From Patagioenas fasciata (lineage: Eukaryota; Chordata; Aves; Columbiformes; Columbidae): 64,000 nucleotides of DNA. A program made the position numbers and the translations under genes. How positions within the stretch are numbered: position 1 is the first letter of the stretch; every line of letters begins with the position of its first letter. The notes beneath the pieces are model-generated. The model had not been told where the DNA came from. It did no database searches and saw nothing but the letters and a program-made list of their open reading frames with translations. The DNA lies in NCBI RefSeq assembly GCF_037038585.1, contig NC_092521.1, positions 52,770,398-52,834,397 on the forward strand, read 5' to 3'. Below are positions 25,101-37,100 of this stretch, piece after piece.

Positions 25101-28100
25101 CTGAAGCAACTTACTATCCCCCAATTCTATGGTTAAACATTGATTTTAAGTTTCATTTCATTTAAGAAAAGAAATAATTACCGCTTCACTAACGAAAAAC
25201 ATGAATGGTAGCCACTGTGTCACAGTTTTCACTATCATTTCTACTCGTAGATATTTGCATTGTTGCACCCCTCATATAAACACAGCGACTATTCCATGCC
25301 AAATTTATGGTCTGGATAGATGAGGCAGGTGAGCGAGGAACAGGAAAAACAAAGAGATGAAGTGACCTGCTCAAGGTGAGCGGATTGTTGGCAGAGCCTA
25401 GAAGAGCTGCTAGTTGCAAGCTGCCGTCCCCTGTACCATCCCTGGGGCACAGTCACTTTTTGCATAAAACCTAACACAATGTTAGCAGAGCTCCACTGGG
25501 AAAATACTGCTAAGTGTTTTGACTTACCACAATGAAAAAGAAATGAACAGATAAATAAATAAATAAATGCAACTTCGCTATAACCCCTTCTGACAACACT
25601 TTTAGGGTCTCACGGTCCTGTAACCGGCTGCAGGGCATGTCAGCAGCTTGCGACCAGAATGCCACCACGTGGTGTTTGGTAAGAGAAAGGCCCCTCCAAG
25701 GGATTCACTTGCGTAGCCACATGTTAAGCAGACACAAACACTCGTGGTGAACTGAAACCAGACACACAGTAGTATAAAATCTGCATTCTGCTCCTTCAAG
25801 GCAAATGGCTTTTCCTCCAGCAGCCTTAAAGCTCTCTCCTTAAGACTACTAAGGGAAAAGTGGGATGCGGAGTTCATTTATACTTCAGACATACACAGGG
25901 AAAAAAAAGGAGGGAGAGAGGGAGAGAGTAGTTTCAGATTTTTTTCAAAAACTATAGGAAGGGGTTCTGTGAACACACACAGAGCCCAGACTTTCATTTC
26001 GTTCCCAGAACTCAGCTCAGTACTGCCAGGAAATAGCCGTGAGCTGGAAGATTCACTAAGCAGAATATTTTCAGCATATTGCGCAGGGAGTTTTGCACAC
26101 AACTCTCATTATTGTTAGCAAGGCTTGCGTGTCTAATTCTATGCGCACAGTGCTGAAAATGGACCCCTTGGTGTGTCTAGTCATTTATGCAACCCAATAT
26201 GCAAACCACTCAACTGAAAGGACTCTTCAATAGTAGGAGGAGCTACTCCCGGAGCTTTCATGTGGTTCCCATTGTTATGAAAACTCTTCCCACTGAGTAT
26301 ATTTGGGAACAGCTGCCTCATCTGGAGCTCGGCCACTCTGACGCTTCCCAAGACTTGAGAAAGGAAGAAAAAATGATTTCTTGACTTCTTGGGACAAGGG
26401 AAAAAAAAAAAAAAAAGACGAGGCGGGCTCTTCCTGGAAACTTGCACCACCCCCGTTGGAAATCACACCCTAAGCAGGAAGAAATGTAAATACACCTTGC
26501 CGGTGATGGATGGGAAATGTGCCCCTTTCTTTGAGGGAAGAAGAGCTTAACATTCAGAGATCTCAACAGAGGGAAAAGGAAGTCCTTGTCCCTGGCTGCC
26601 TAGCGACTGGCGATTTGCCTGAAAACCATCATCCCAGCTGACTGTGGGATGCATGCTGATGCTGGGTTCCATTGTTGCCACTTCGGCTGCGCCCCGGCTG
26701 TATCTAGTCAAGTGTCACTGATTCCTCGCCCCTCAAAAGCAAGCGGTCTGTTAATGAGCAACCAGTCAACAACCAACTCAGTCAGGGAAGTTAGCAAAAA
26801 AAACCAAAACAAAACAAAACAGACGAAGCATGTAAAAGACTGAAAAGAATCTCTCCAGAAGGCACAAAGTCTTATCTATAGTTTTGTTTTCAAACGCACA
26901 TGTTGCTTTTAGTGTTTCAAGGCAGAGTGCTCGTTTCGCTTACTCAGTTAAAACCTCCCGTGCCAAAGAGAAAGGCCAAGATGTAGTAAAAAAACCCAGA
27001 AAGCAAAAATAGACCAATACTTTCTGAGGAGAAAAATCTTGTAAGGTTTGAAGCCCAGGACCAAGAAAATAAGTGGAACTGCAAAGATAATGCTCAAAGA
27101 GTTAGAGAAATCTTTAACAGCTGGGGAGATGGGGTACAGAAGGAAAACATTTAAACATTCAAATTGATGTGTTCACCTAATAGGATACGAACAAAATGTA
27201 TAAAACCAAGCAACAACAAAAAATACCAACCCATCAAGATGCAATCATAGCAGACTTAAACACCTATATAATGTTATTCATGTCTGCTTTCTATTCCATA
27301 CAGGGTTATACAGCACACTCAGCACTGTTGGATCTGAATGCCTTCCAGAAATGCATTAAGCAACATTATTAACATCCATCATATGCTTTGCTGTCACCCT
27401 TTCCCCAGGGGGAGAGGTGTGTCTACTGCAGTGTTTTGGTTTTATAGTTTGATTTTTTTTCCTTCGCCCCCTGCCTCGTTTTAACCTCTCTTCCTTGTAA
27501 ATCCAGTTCACTCCTGTGATGACAGTTACGTCTGTTCTCGAAGAACTGCTTCGGTATAGCTATTTTGATATAATTCATCTATTGTGGAGTGCCTCCTTAT
27601 TATTATTGTTCATGACTAGGGGCTGCAGCATGTTATTCTAGGATAGACACATGCCAGTGAATTTCCTTGTGTCTCTAACTTTGCAACCTGTTCTCCTTTT
27701 AAAATATTCTTAAATAATAAACTTAGACTACATGCTGTTCAAGCAATGAGTTCTTGCTTCTTGGTTCTGAGAATCACACAAGACCTACTTTGGGATTGTT
27801 GAGCTCTATATATCTCCTCACTCTCTTCATATTTTTATGAGAAAAGAAATGAAACAACAACAACAAAATAATTCAAACACAAGCAAATGATTGGTAATAT
27901 TGTTGTCTGCTCTACCTTGGAAGGAGACTGTGTGTGCAACAAGGATAACAAAATATAAGAAAACAACAACAAAATCACCTGAAGTGCTGTGAAAAGTCAT
28001 CACATAGAAGCCACGGGAATTTTGAGGCACAGGCAGCATTATTTGGCCTTAAAATCACTAACTGATCTCTTTGTATTTCAGCTTTGACAGGCGCCAGGGC

Positions 28101-31100
28101 CTAACAAGTGACAAAGGAGGCACTTTAGGACTGAGACTATCAAATGCCCTTAATGTGAAAACACCTGGCTGGGAGGCAGGCGCAAACAAGGGAACAGAAA
28201 ACCAGTAACTTGCTCGTTGCCCGAGGAGCAAGTGGCAGGAACAATAGCCGAAATTACAGGGACACAGCCTGACATTTGCGTTGCAGATGTTGGCTGGGCA
28301 CTGTGCATATGAAGCAATCCTGCCATGGAGCTGTCACAACCCATTTCCAAACCAGGATGGACCAGCGTTTTAGCCTATTCACGTTGACAGACCTACATTT
28401 AAATAACGCTAAGCATGACAAAAGCCAGGAAATTCGAAGTTAAAGCTACTGCTCATGTCTTAAGCTCGGCTATTAAGGAGAAAATAGCCAAATGGAGCAA
28501 GTTATGGCAGGGGCAGTCCTTGCTTTGAGTCATATTTACTTACAGGAGTGATCTCATTGAAATTAATAGGGCTGTCTGCTGAGTAAATGCTGTTCACTGG
28601 GAGCAAAGCAGTTTCCATGTGTTCTCTGACTTACTCGGCTTTTATTAGAACACTCCATGTTTTTTTCCCTAACGATATCATTTTGTTGCTTGCTGATTTC
28701 TCTTCTTGCCTTGCTAACCTTTGGACGCTGACAGGGCTTCCAGCCTGGAGCTGGCTTTCCTTGGAGAAGCCCTCACAGCCAGAGAAAAGTCCCTTCTAGG
28801 GAGAAAAGAAAACCAGAACAAGAGGACGAGTCGGGCATGTGGCCAGAGGCACATAGCCAGGGGGATTCCAGCAGGACTTGGCCACACGTCAGGCTGGGGA
28901 TGGTCCCTCTGCATGGCCTCCAAGTGGCAGGGACCAGGACAGCTGAGGAAGCTCTGCCGAGGACTGGAAAAAGATTTCCTTGCTCATGGCAGAGTGTGAG
29001 CTCAAGAGTCTCCTTTTCTTTTTCCATGCACTGTCTCAAAAAGCATTATCTTTTCCTTAGCTTTCTTCTCTTGTGCCTAGCCTTTGCCCTTTAAGTTTTC
29101 CTTTGAAACAACCAAACCAAACCAAACCAAACCAAACCAAACCAAACCAAACCAAACCAAACCAAACCAGCAGAAAGTGTGCAAACATTGCATAATTTGC
29201 CAGAACTGGCTGAACTTGCAGAGTCCTGCAAGTCTAGGTTCTAAGCAGCGAGGTTACTGCAGATTTGAGGTCAACCTTTGTTTGCAGACTGGCCCAGAGG
29301 AGTATAATATACACAGCAAGAAAGTTATAATGACATGTCTTGTCAGAGCCTTGGTTTTCTATTTTAGTTTTTACTTGATTGGCCTGACTTGTCTCGCCAC
29401 TAAACCCACACTACACCTGACTTGTGGTGAATCAGGCCCACTGTTTGCTTCCGGTGGTTACCTTCTTATCGAAGCCACATTACAGCCCCAGGTGAAAGAG
29501 AAATCTTTCTGAAGGGAGGCAAAATGAAGCCTTCTGGTTCTTCCAGAAAGGTTAATGCTCCACATGAAGTAAAAACTACAGCAAAAAAAAATCCAGCAAA
29601 AGCCATGCTGAGGCGGTGGGTGTGTGCGCCAGTGACCACCGCTGCCGTGAAAGGGAGAAGCCAGAGGCTGCTCACAAACAGCTCCCTGTGGGGAGCCAGA
29701 CCTGTTGTTGCTAATTCTGCATTGTAAGTGGTCACTCCAGAGGCCTGAGCCAGAAGTCACCAATCTCAGCAGCGAAGCTCTCAATATATGAAATTTCGTA
29801 GGGGAGAGGTGGCAGGAAAGAGCAGAAGGGAAGGAGGAAAAGAAAAAAAAAATAGGTAAACAATTGATTTCACTTGAGGCCCGATCCAAAGCATCAATCA
29901 GTTCTCACAAGGTGTTTAGCCTCATATCTATGACTTTTTTTTTTTTTTATGAGACCCCTAGAGTTTGTAGCCACCATCATCGTAACAGCAAAATACACAG
30001 AATCCATATCAAGTATCCTAGCTTAAAGTGTGAGTGGTTTTCATCTGCCTGTTACACACGCCACGGCTTTATCAGAAAATGATTTCAGAGAAAACCAGAA
30101 TATACTATACAATAAATAATTCATGGCGGAAGAGAAGCCACATTTCTCTCTATATTGGCATTTCATTGTGCAGCCACTGAACCACAGCTTGTTTTTATAC
30201 ACAGTGGCAGACTCCATTTCCCAGCTAGAAACATTCAATCCCATCTGGTAGATTCATTCCCAGCTAGATAATACCCAACGTATCTATGTTCCATACAAGC
30301 TACTGTCAAACAGCAGCGAGCCGTCTCCCCCAGACAGCTGTTTCGCACAAGGGCCGCATTGTCTGGAGGAACCATGGATCGTTTTACGCGGAGCGCCGGG
30401 GAGACCAGCCCTCTGTCAGCTGCCACAGCATCGAGAAAACCTCGCTCATCACACCTTCTCCTTATTTCGTTATCTGGCCCAACACGCGCTGGGGATGTCA
30501 GGTCGGAACAAAGGATGCATTCCCTGCTCTGGTTATATTTCATCAGGGAAAACAGAGCAAACACACCTCTTCTGCTCCTTTCCTCTCTCTCTCCAAAGTT
30601 TATAGACGTATGAAAAAGACGTATTTTGGGGCAGGGTTTGTAACAGCCGGGCTTTTGTTTCTGGCACTGCTGAGTGGGCAGAGTGGCCCTGGCCATATGC
30701 TTTTCCTTGGCACCAGGCAGCGTGGGGCGTGTGGAGCCGCAGCAGAAAGCACCGTGGAGCCTCTGCGGGAGGCAGCTGCCACATGCCGAAGTGGCCGACG
30801 GCGTCACACCGAAATGGGCACCACGTCAGTGACCACGAAACACGGCTGACCCCATCCCTCCTCCCCTTTCCTGCAATCACGAGAAGCGCCGGTCAGAAAA
30901 AGGAAGAGGAATAATCGGCAGGACATGTCATGTGCTGTTGGGAACAGCCAGATTGACCACTCTTTTATCTCCCCCACAACTGACTTCTCCCCCTGATTGT
31001 TCAAAAAAGAGCCTTCTAGAACTATCATATATATGAAAGACACCAAGACATTGAGAGAAAATTCTGTACACAGCTCTACATGTTCTGCATGTATCTGCCT

Positions 31101-34100
31101 TGTAAAATGCACTTTGTGTTCTTTTCCCAACGTGAATAAGTACTTTGGTGCACAAAGAAAACCTGAAGGTTTTCCCATTATTATCAATTCATAGAATCAT
31201 AGAGTCACAGAACAGTTTGGGTCAGAAGGAACCTCTAAAGATCATCCAGTCCAACCCCCTGCCATGGGCAGGGACACCTTCCACTAGATCAGGTTGCTCA
31301 AAGTCCTGCCCAACCTGGCCTTGAACACTTCAGGGATGGGGCATCCACAAATCCTCTGGGCAACCTGTTCCAGTGCCTCGCCACCCTCATTCTAGAAAAT
31401 GTCTTCCTTATGCTCAATCTAATTTTTTGTGGCAAAGAGCAAGCAAGTGGGTTTTGTGGCTTGGACTCACAAATGTTGTGTATTTCCTATTTGTCGTGTG
31501 CTCACACTTCTTTCTCAATCTAAAATCTCTTAGTTCGTGCAGTTTATTTCTTGCACACGAACAAAAGAAAACCGTTGTTTTCTGATACACATTCAAAGAG
31601 ATTTTTGAATGTACTGATGATACAAACTAAAAATGAGGTCTAAATACTCTCAAACTTGGGGAATATGGATCTGCTTGGAAGGCTAATTCTTCTATATTTT
31701 TTCCCTCAGAAGAACTTGTTAGCCTATTAGATAACAGGAATTCTGTAGAAATAGAAAACCTTAACATACCTTCATGTTATCTCATACTTTCAATTAGAAG
31801 TCAATCTCCACTTGCTTACAATAGCATCTAACTTTAACTATCTAGATCAAACTTCTATACAGTGATTTCTTTCATTGGGTTGAAGGTAAAGTTCCAGCAG
31901 AAACAGCTTATGCATTTCTAAGAATTGAAGAGAATATATTTTTTGCCAGTGTTCACTTCTTTCCTTCCATAAATCAAAACCTTCACATCTCAAAAGACTG
32001 CTCCCTCTTTGAGAGGAAGGTTTAGAAATTTGGAAGAGGCAGTCCTGGAGCTGTAGTAGTCCTTGCTCAGTAGGAACTAATTTGCCAGTTGGAAAAGTGT
32101 TATTAGTATATCTAGGAAAATATGCCTAGGTATGCCTAAATTATACAATATTGAACTCCCCATATGTAGCTGCTCCTTAGTGTTTTCTAGAAGCTCCCTG
32201 CTACAATTTGAAAAAGCTTAATTGACAAAGAGCATGCTCCTAAGCTCACAGGTTTATCTATGTCTGAAAGGTGACAGATATCAATAGTATGGCTCCTTGT
32301 AATCAAAGTAAATGGAAAAAAAAATCAGTTCTTACTGGAAGAAAAAATTCTGGACAGGAAGGCACATGTTCAGCTCTTCTTCCCTAATTAGAGTGAATTA
32401 ATAAGATGTGAGCTACCCACCCCTTCTTATTAACAAAGCCTTACTAGACATTCCCATTACCTTACAAGTAGGGTACTACTTCTGGCAGTGGTGACAACTG
32501 AGATGTAGTTTGCATGTGTGTGTTTTTTATCACAGAATATGGAGAGCTTGTTTTACCAGGAAGATCAGAGAGGAATGAGAACTGCAAGGGAGATGAAGGG
32601 GGCTGGATAGGGGAAGACAGGGAGAACAACCTGGAAGCACAACTGAAATCTCTTTCAGTGGGGAGAAACATCTGAAGACTCTGATGCCAATTACCCTCTA
32701 AAAGGGCAACTAAAATACGTATTTAATGGAAGGGAACTGGAAGCTGTCCAATTATATTCTAAGGTTAGGAGATTTTATTTCAAATGGAAGTTAAGAAACA
32801 TTAATACTACAAGATCCCTAACCATGATCTCCTAATTATCCATTGAACTATGCAATCCCAGAAGCTAATACCTTTGGAGTTTCAGAAGTGCTGAGCATTT
32901 GTGTTCCCTGTCAACTTTAATAAGGACTATTAGATACATACATAAAGTCCTTTCGAGAATCACGACCAAAGCTTCATTAGCTAAATAAGAAAGGACATGA
33001 TACAGAATTCACTGGAGTAAATTTGACCTATATTAAATACTTTTCTGTAGTTGGAATATTATCGTACATAGTTACTTACTGTCCTCAGGTAAGTTGTTTT
33101 CCCGTTCTTCTCTCTCCATCTGTTGGCACCAGCCCTCCATTCGATCCCTCTCTGCCTGAAGTAGCTTCAGAAACCAGTGGCCATCTCGTGGGCACACTGA
33201 CCTTTGAACAGCTTCCAGAGGATCTTCGGTGATAGAGTCAATCCAGGGGTCAGGAGGAGGTAAAATTGACGGATCAAAATCTGTATCAAAGTCATCATCC
33301 ACTGCACATGCATGGTAATGGTTTCCTGACCCTTGTATGCTAACGGTAGAGGTACTTGCATCTCGGGAAAATTGTCTTGATATTTGTCCAGAACATGTAT
33401 TGTCCTCTTGAGGGTCAATTATTTCAAAGTTCTCATGGAAATCCAGGTCTGCTTGCACGGCTGTTGTTACACTATTAGATCGTGTAAACCTGCGAAAGCT
33501 TTGGAGAGCACAAACAGAAAATGTTTAGAAAGCTTCTTCTAGGTAACTCGGCAAGAAGGACTTATTAAGATTCTGCTACTCCTCCTAAGACTGGTAGTCA
33601 TGGCTCTCAGGGCTACACTCAGGTACTTATTCTTGGAATGATCAGCATAAACTTCCTTTCTCATTGCAAGCCAATAAACATCTCTTTTTTTTCCATGCAA
33701 GCTCACTGTTTATTGAGGCACATACTGTTGTGTGGTTTAACATAGCCAGAGGCTAGCCCAAGGGACAGCTAACAACATCAGCATCAGTAGCTCAAGATTT
33801 TAGGTTACCAAGTAATGAAAAGCTAACGAGGCCCAGTTTTAAGAAATGGTTTATCTTTTAACGTTTAAAACTCACACCCATTTGAAATTACACACCCAAA
33901 CTCACAAGCCACATTTAAAAATCATACACGTGAGGCTGATAAGACAGTAGTATCAATAAGTCCACTTTCTACACAGCATTATACATTCTATTTATAAAGA
34001 AGTGTCTTTTTAACCCCAATAAGCATTTTGTATTGCTTCTTCATAATTACTATTCATAATTATGTACCTACTAATACCACTGCCATCTCTGACAATTTTA

Positions 34101-37100
34101 GTGCCCATTTCCAGTGCTGAGACATTTCGTTTTTCACATTCATGCTTTATTTTCAGAATGGTCTCCTCTTTTTCACCACAGCTCACATTCTCAGTCCCTA
34201 CCTGTGTTACCCTTATCGTGACGGCTGCTACCCCATAAGTGTAGGCAGCTTCCTTTCACCCCGCATAGTTTCCCTGCATTGGAGCCTCTGAGGGTAGAGA
34301 GCAAACCCTGAGGGAAAAGGCAAAAGCAGGGGAGAGAGGAGGTTTGGGGCTTTGGGTTTGAATGGGTTTTCTTTACATAAAGACCACTCCAAATTCTGCA
34401 GTCCAAGGGACCTGAGGTGAACACTGATGCATGGAGGAAAACAGGAGCAATACAAGAGGCAGACTCATCTCTCACACCATGATAAAATGAGATAAAGAAG
34501 GTAGAATCATGAAGTTATAAATGTAGATGTTACTTGAATTAGCAGTTTTTAGGCTTCAGAATGGCCATAGTTTTGAACTGTACAGGGACAGATTCTCACT
34601 CCGTCTTACTAATCCAGGATGCTTGCACGCTCATGCAGCTGGTCCTTCACTTCTAATTTGTTTACAGTCTCACATTTAGTCTTGAAACCAGTGCTAGGAC
34701 CTGTTTCCCTGTGATATTTTGGCTGTTTTGCCCTTACCAGTTCTCAGTTTGAGCTCAAGCAGCAATGAAAATGCTGAGGAGGCAGTGAAGCTGGATGCTC
34801 ATCACCAATTTACTCCCTTTCATTTATATTCCACCCTCCACTGAAGAGCAATAGCCCATTAGATGAGGGCAACTGCCAGCAAAACGTCATCAAGTGTGTT
34901 TAGTCTGCAGCTGAGGAGGAAGCAGACGGAAGGTTCCTGAGGGAGAATTTGGTGTCCTATATACCTGATGCATCCAGATACCTGAGGAGGAGTGCAGCAA
35001 ACAGTGTCAGGTCCTGCTGCCAGAGGAAATTAGTGGCTGTTGATCTAAGGCTTTGAGAGGATGAGAGCAAAGCAAGACAGGAGTTGAGAAAGGTTCTTCA
35101 GTTAATAAAAGACACCAGTTCCTCTGCACAAGAAAGCTACAGATAGCTTCTCAAACGTGCCAATTCCTGGAAAATTTTACTAATAGATTGTGTGTAGGTT
35201 TTTTGTTTTGTTTTGTTTTGTTTTTTACAATGGCCTAGAATACAAACATTTTAATGTACCCCCTGTTGCTTACGGTTCTTTTGAAACAGGTGATGTTAAA
35301 TGATGCAAAAGTCACGGTTATGCCACCCTAGTTTTGCACGATATGCACCAGCAAACTGAAAAATATGGAGTGAGCAGAACTACTTCAGCTCGGTAGCATT
35401 TTTCCTTTGATAAGCAGAGCAAAACATTTTGCTATGGACTCATACAGCAGAGAAAGTTCAAAAGGGGACAAGGAACATTGGAGATATGGTATGGCTTCTA
35501 TGGGAGGAAGGAGATTTCTTGGTTTAGAAAACAGATGGCTGAGGAGGGATATAAGAGCCCTATGAAATCCCGACTGATTGATGTTTCACCATTTCTCAGA
35601 GTGCAAGAACTGTGGGGAGGAAGGCAGCCAGTTGCAAGGCTTAGAGGTCTAAAGATTTGAATCCAGCAAAAGGAAGCACTTCTTCACACAATGTGTAATT
35701 AAATTGCAGCAGGATCCTGGGAAGACCAAAGGTAAAAATAAGTTCAAAGAAAACCTGATCAAATTCACAGGAGATAGGTCCAGGAAGAGCTGTTACACAG
35801 ATGTCATATCTGGTTTAGGAAGTTCCTGAACAACAGCTGCTAAATTGGGAAGGTCTATTGGGAGAAGTAGTGCTTTATACACACCCTTTATACTTTTCCT
35901 TCACACATGCCCCTTCATTCTTTACCTAACTATCTGCTACTGGCCCCTGGCAAAGAAAAGCTGTTAGACTGGTATTAGTGGTTAGAAAGACTTTAGGCTG
36001 ACATTACAATGAAAATATTTTGGTCCAGCTTGTGCTAGTTTTTTAAAAATTGCTTTAATTTGGCCACCAACCTGACAAATTCCTTATCTGCACTGGAGTG
36101 TGTGCACAGACACACACACACACGAACACATGCACACAAACATGTGCCCACGCAGGCACAGGCTCACACAGGGTTTCTTTTCAGCCATTTAGTCAGGGTT
36201 CACTGACAGCCAAGGCATTAGGACATGGTGTACTCTTCCACACCTTCCAGGGTGCTGGAGAGAAAAGCAAATCCCTTAATCCAGCCTTGTTCTTCTCCGT
36301 GTCTCTACCTCCACATCACAGCCGCCTTCTACTCTCCCAACTCCCTTCAACTCTGCTATCCTTCTATTTTAGATGACCATTTGTATTTTCAGTTAACACC
36401 CTGGCTTTGTAGTGTACACCAAATCCCAAATGTGAAAACATCAAGGTCTGCTTGCCAAAAGGATGGATTGCTGGAGACACTGCATTTCAAAGCTTTCAGG
36501 AGTGTGCTCTTACTGGGTTCCATATGAGTCAGTACCACCAAGCCCAGACTCTGCTCAACAAACAGAATGACCTACATTTTTTGGCCTTTATCTATATAAT
36601 AGTATGCTACAGGCTTCCTTGACAGATCCTTGGCACTGGATTGTGTAACTTATCTGTCTTCAAAACAAAAACAATTTGGCAATAGAATATAGCATCAGTT
36701 CAAAATTTGAAAAAAACTTCCAAGGAAATGTATGTTGAATGAAATGGAAATGCAGGAAGGCACCCACTATACCACTCACCCACCTCCAGCACATCTATAT
36801 AAACTGACTAATGGATGGTAATTTTAGTCTCTGACACAGCTTCCTCACTCACTTCCAGGATGTTTTACTATTACAAAATACCATTTGTGTCCCACATGAT
36901 TTTTTTTTTTTTGTTTTGCTCTCACTTAAAACTCCATACCACAAGAGAACTGCTGAAGCTAATGTCTAACTCTTCATTGTTTCTACACATACAAAACATT
37001 CATAGGTTTAAGAAAAAAAAAAAAAAATTGCTGGTAATTGTTAAAAACAGAGATTAGCTTTTTCCTCTGCTTTCAGGCTTGGCTGTTTTGTACTCGGTTG

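Larger units (their letters stand above)
24535..33079 (-). other. DLGAP1: DLGAP1 intron
   Basis: Donor gtaagt, acceptor tctctcag. It contains an ATAA run (25552-25568), an ACCAA satellite (29111-29169), a CpG-rich patch (30300-30850) and a CR1 copy (31190-31422). No additional DLGAP1 exon was recognised. Confidence 0.85.

Noticed and set aside
26800..26825. AAAAC-rich run as a possible retroposon tail
   Set aside because: No retroposon body precedes it, so it is treated as a short simple repeat.
29111..29169. Regular direct repeats resembling a CRISPR-like array
   Set aside because: The unit is only five bases with no spacers, in a vertebrate intron. It is a simple satellite.
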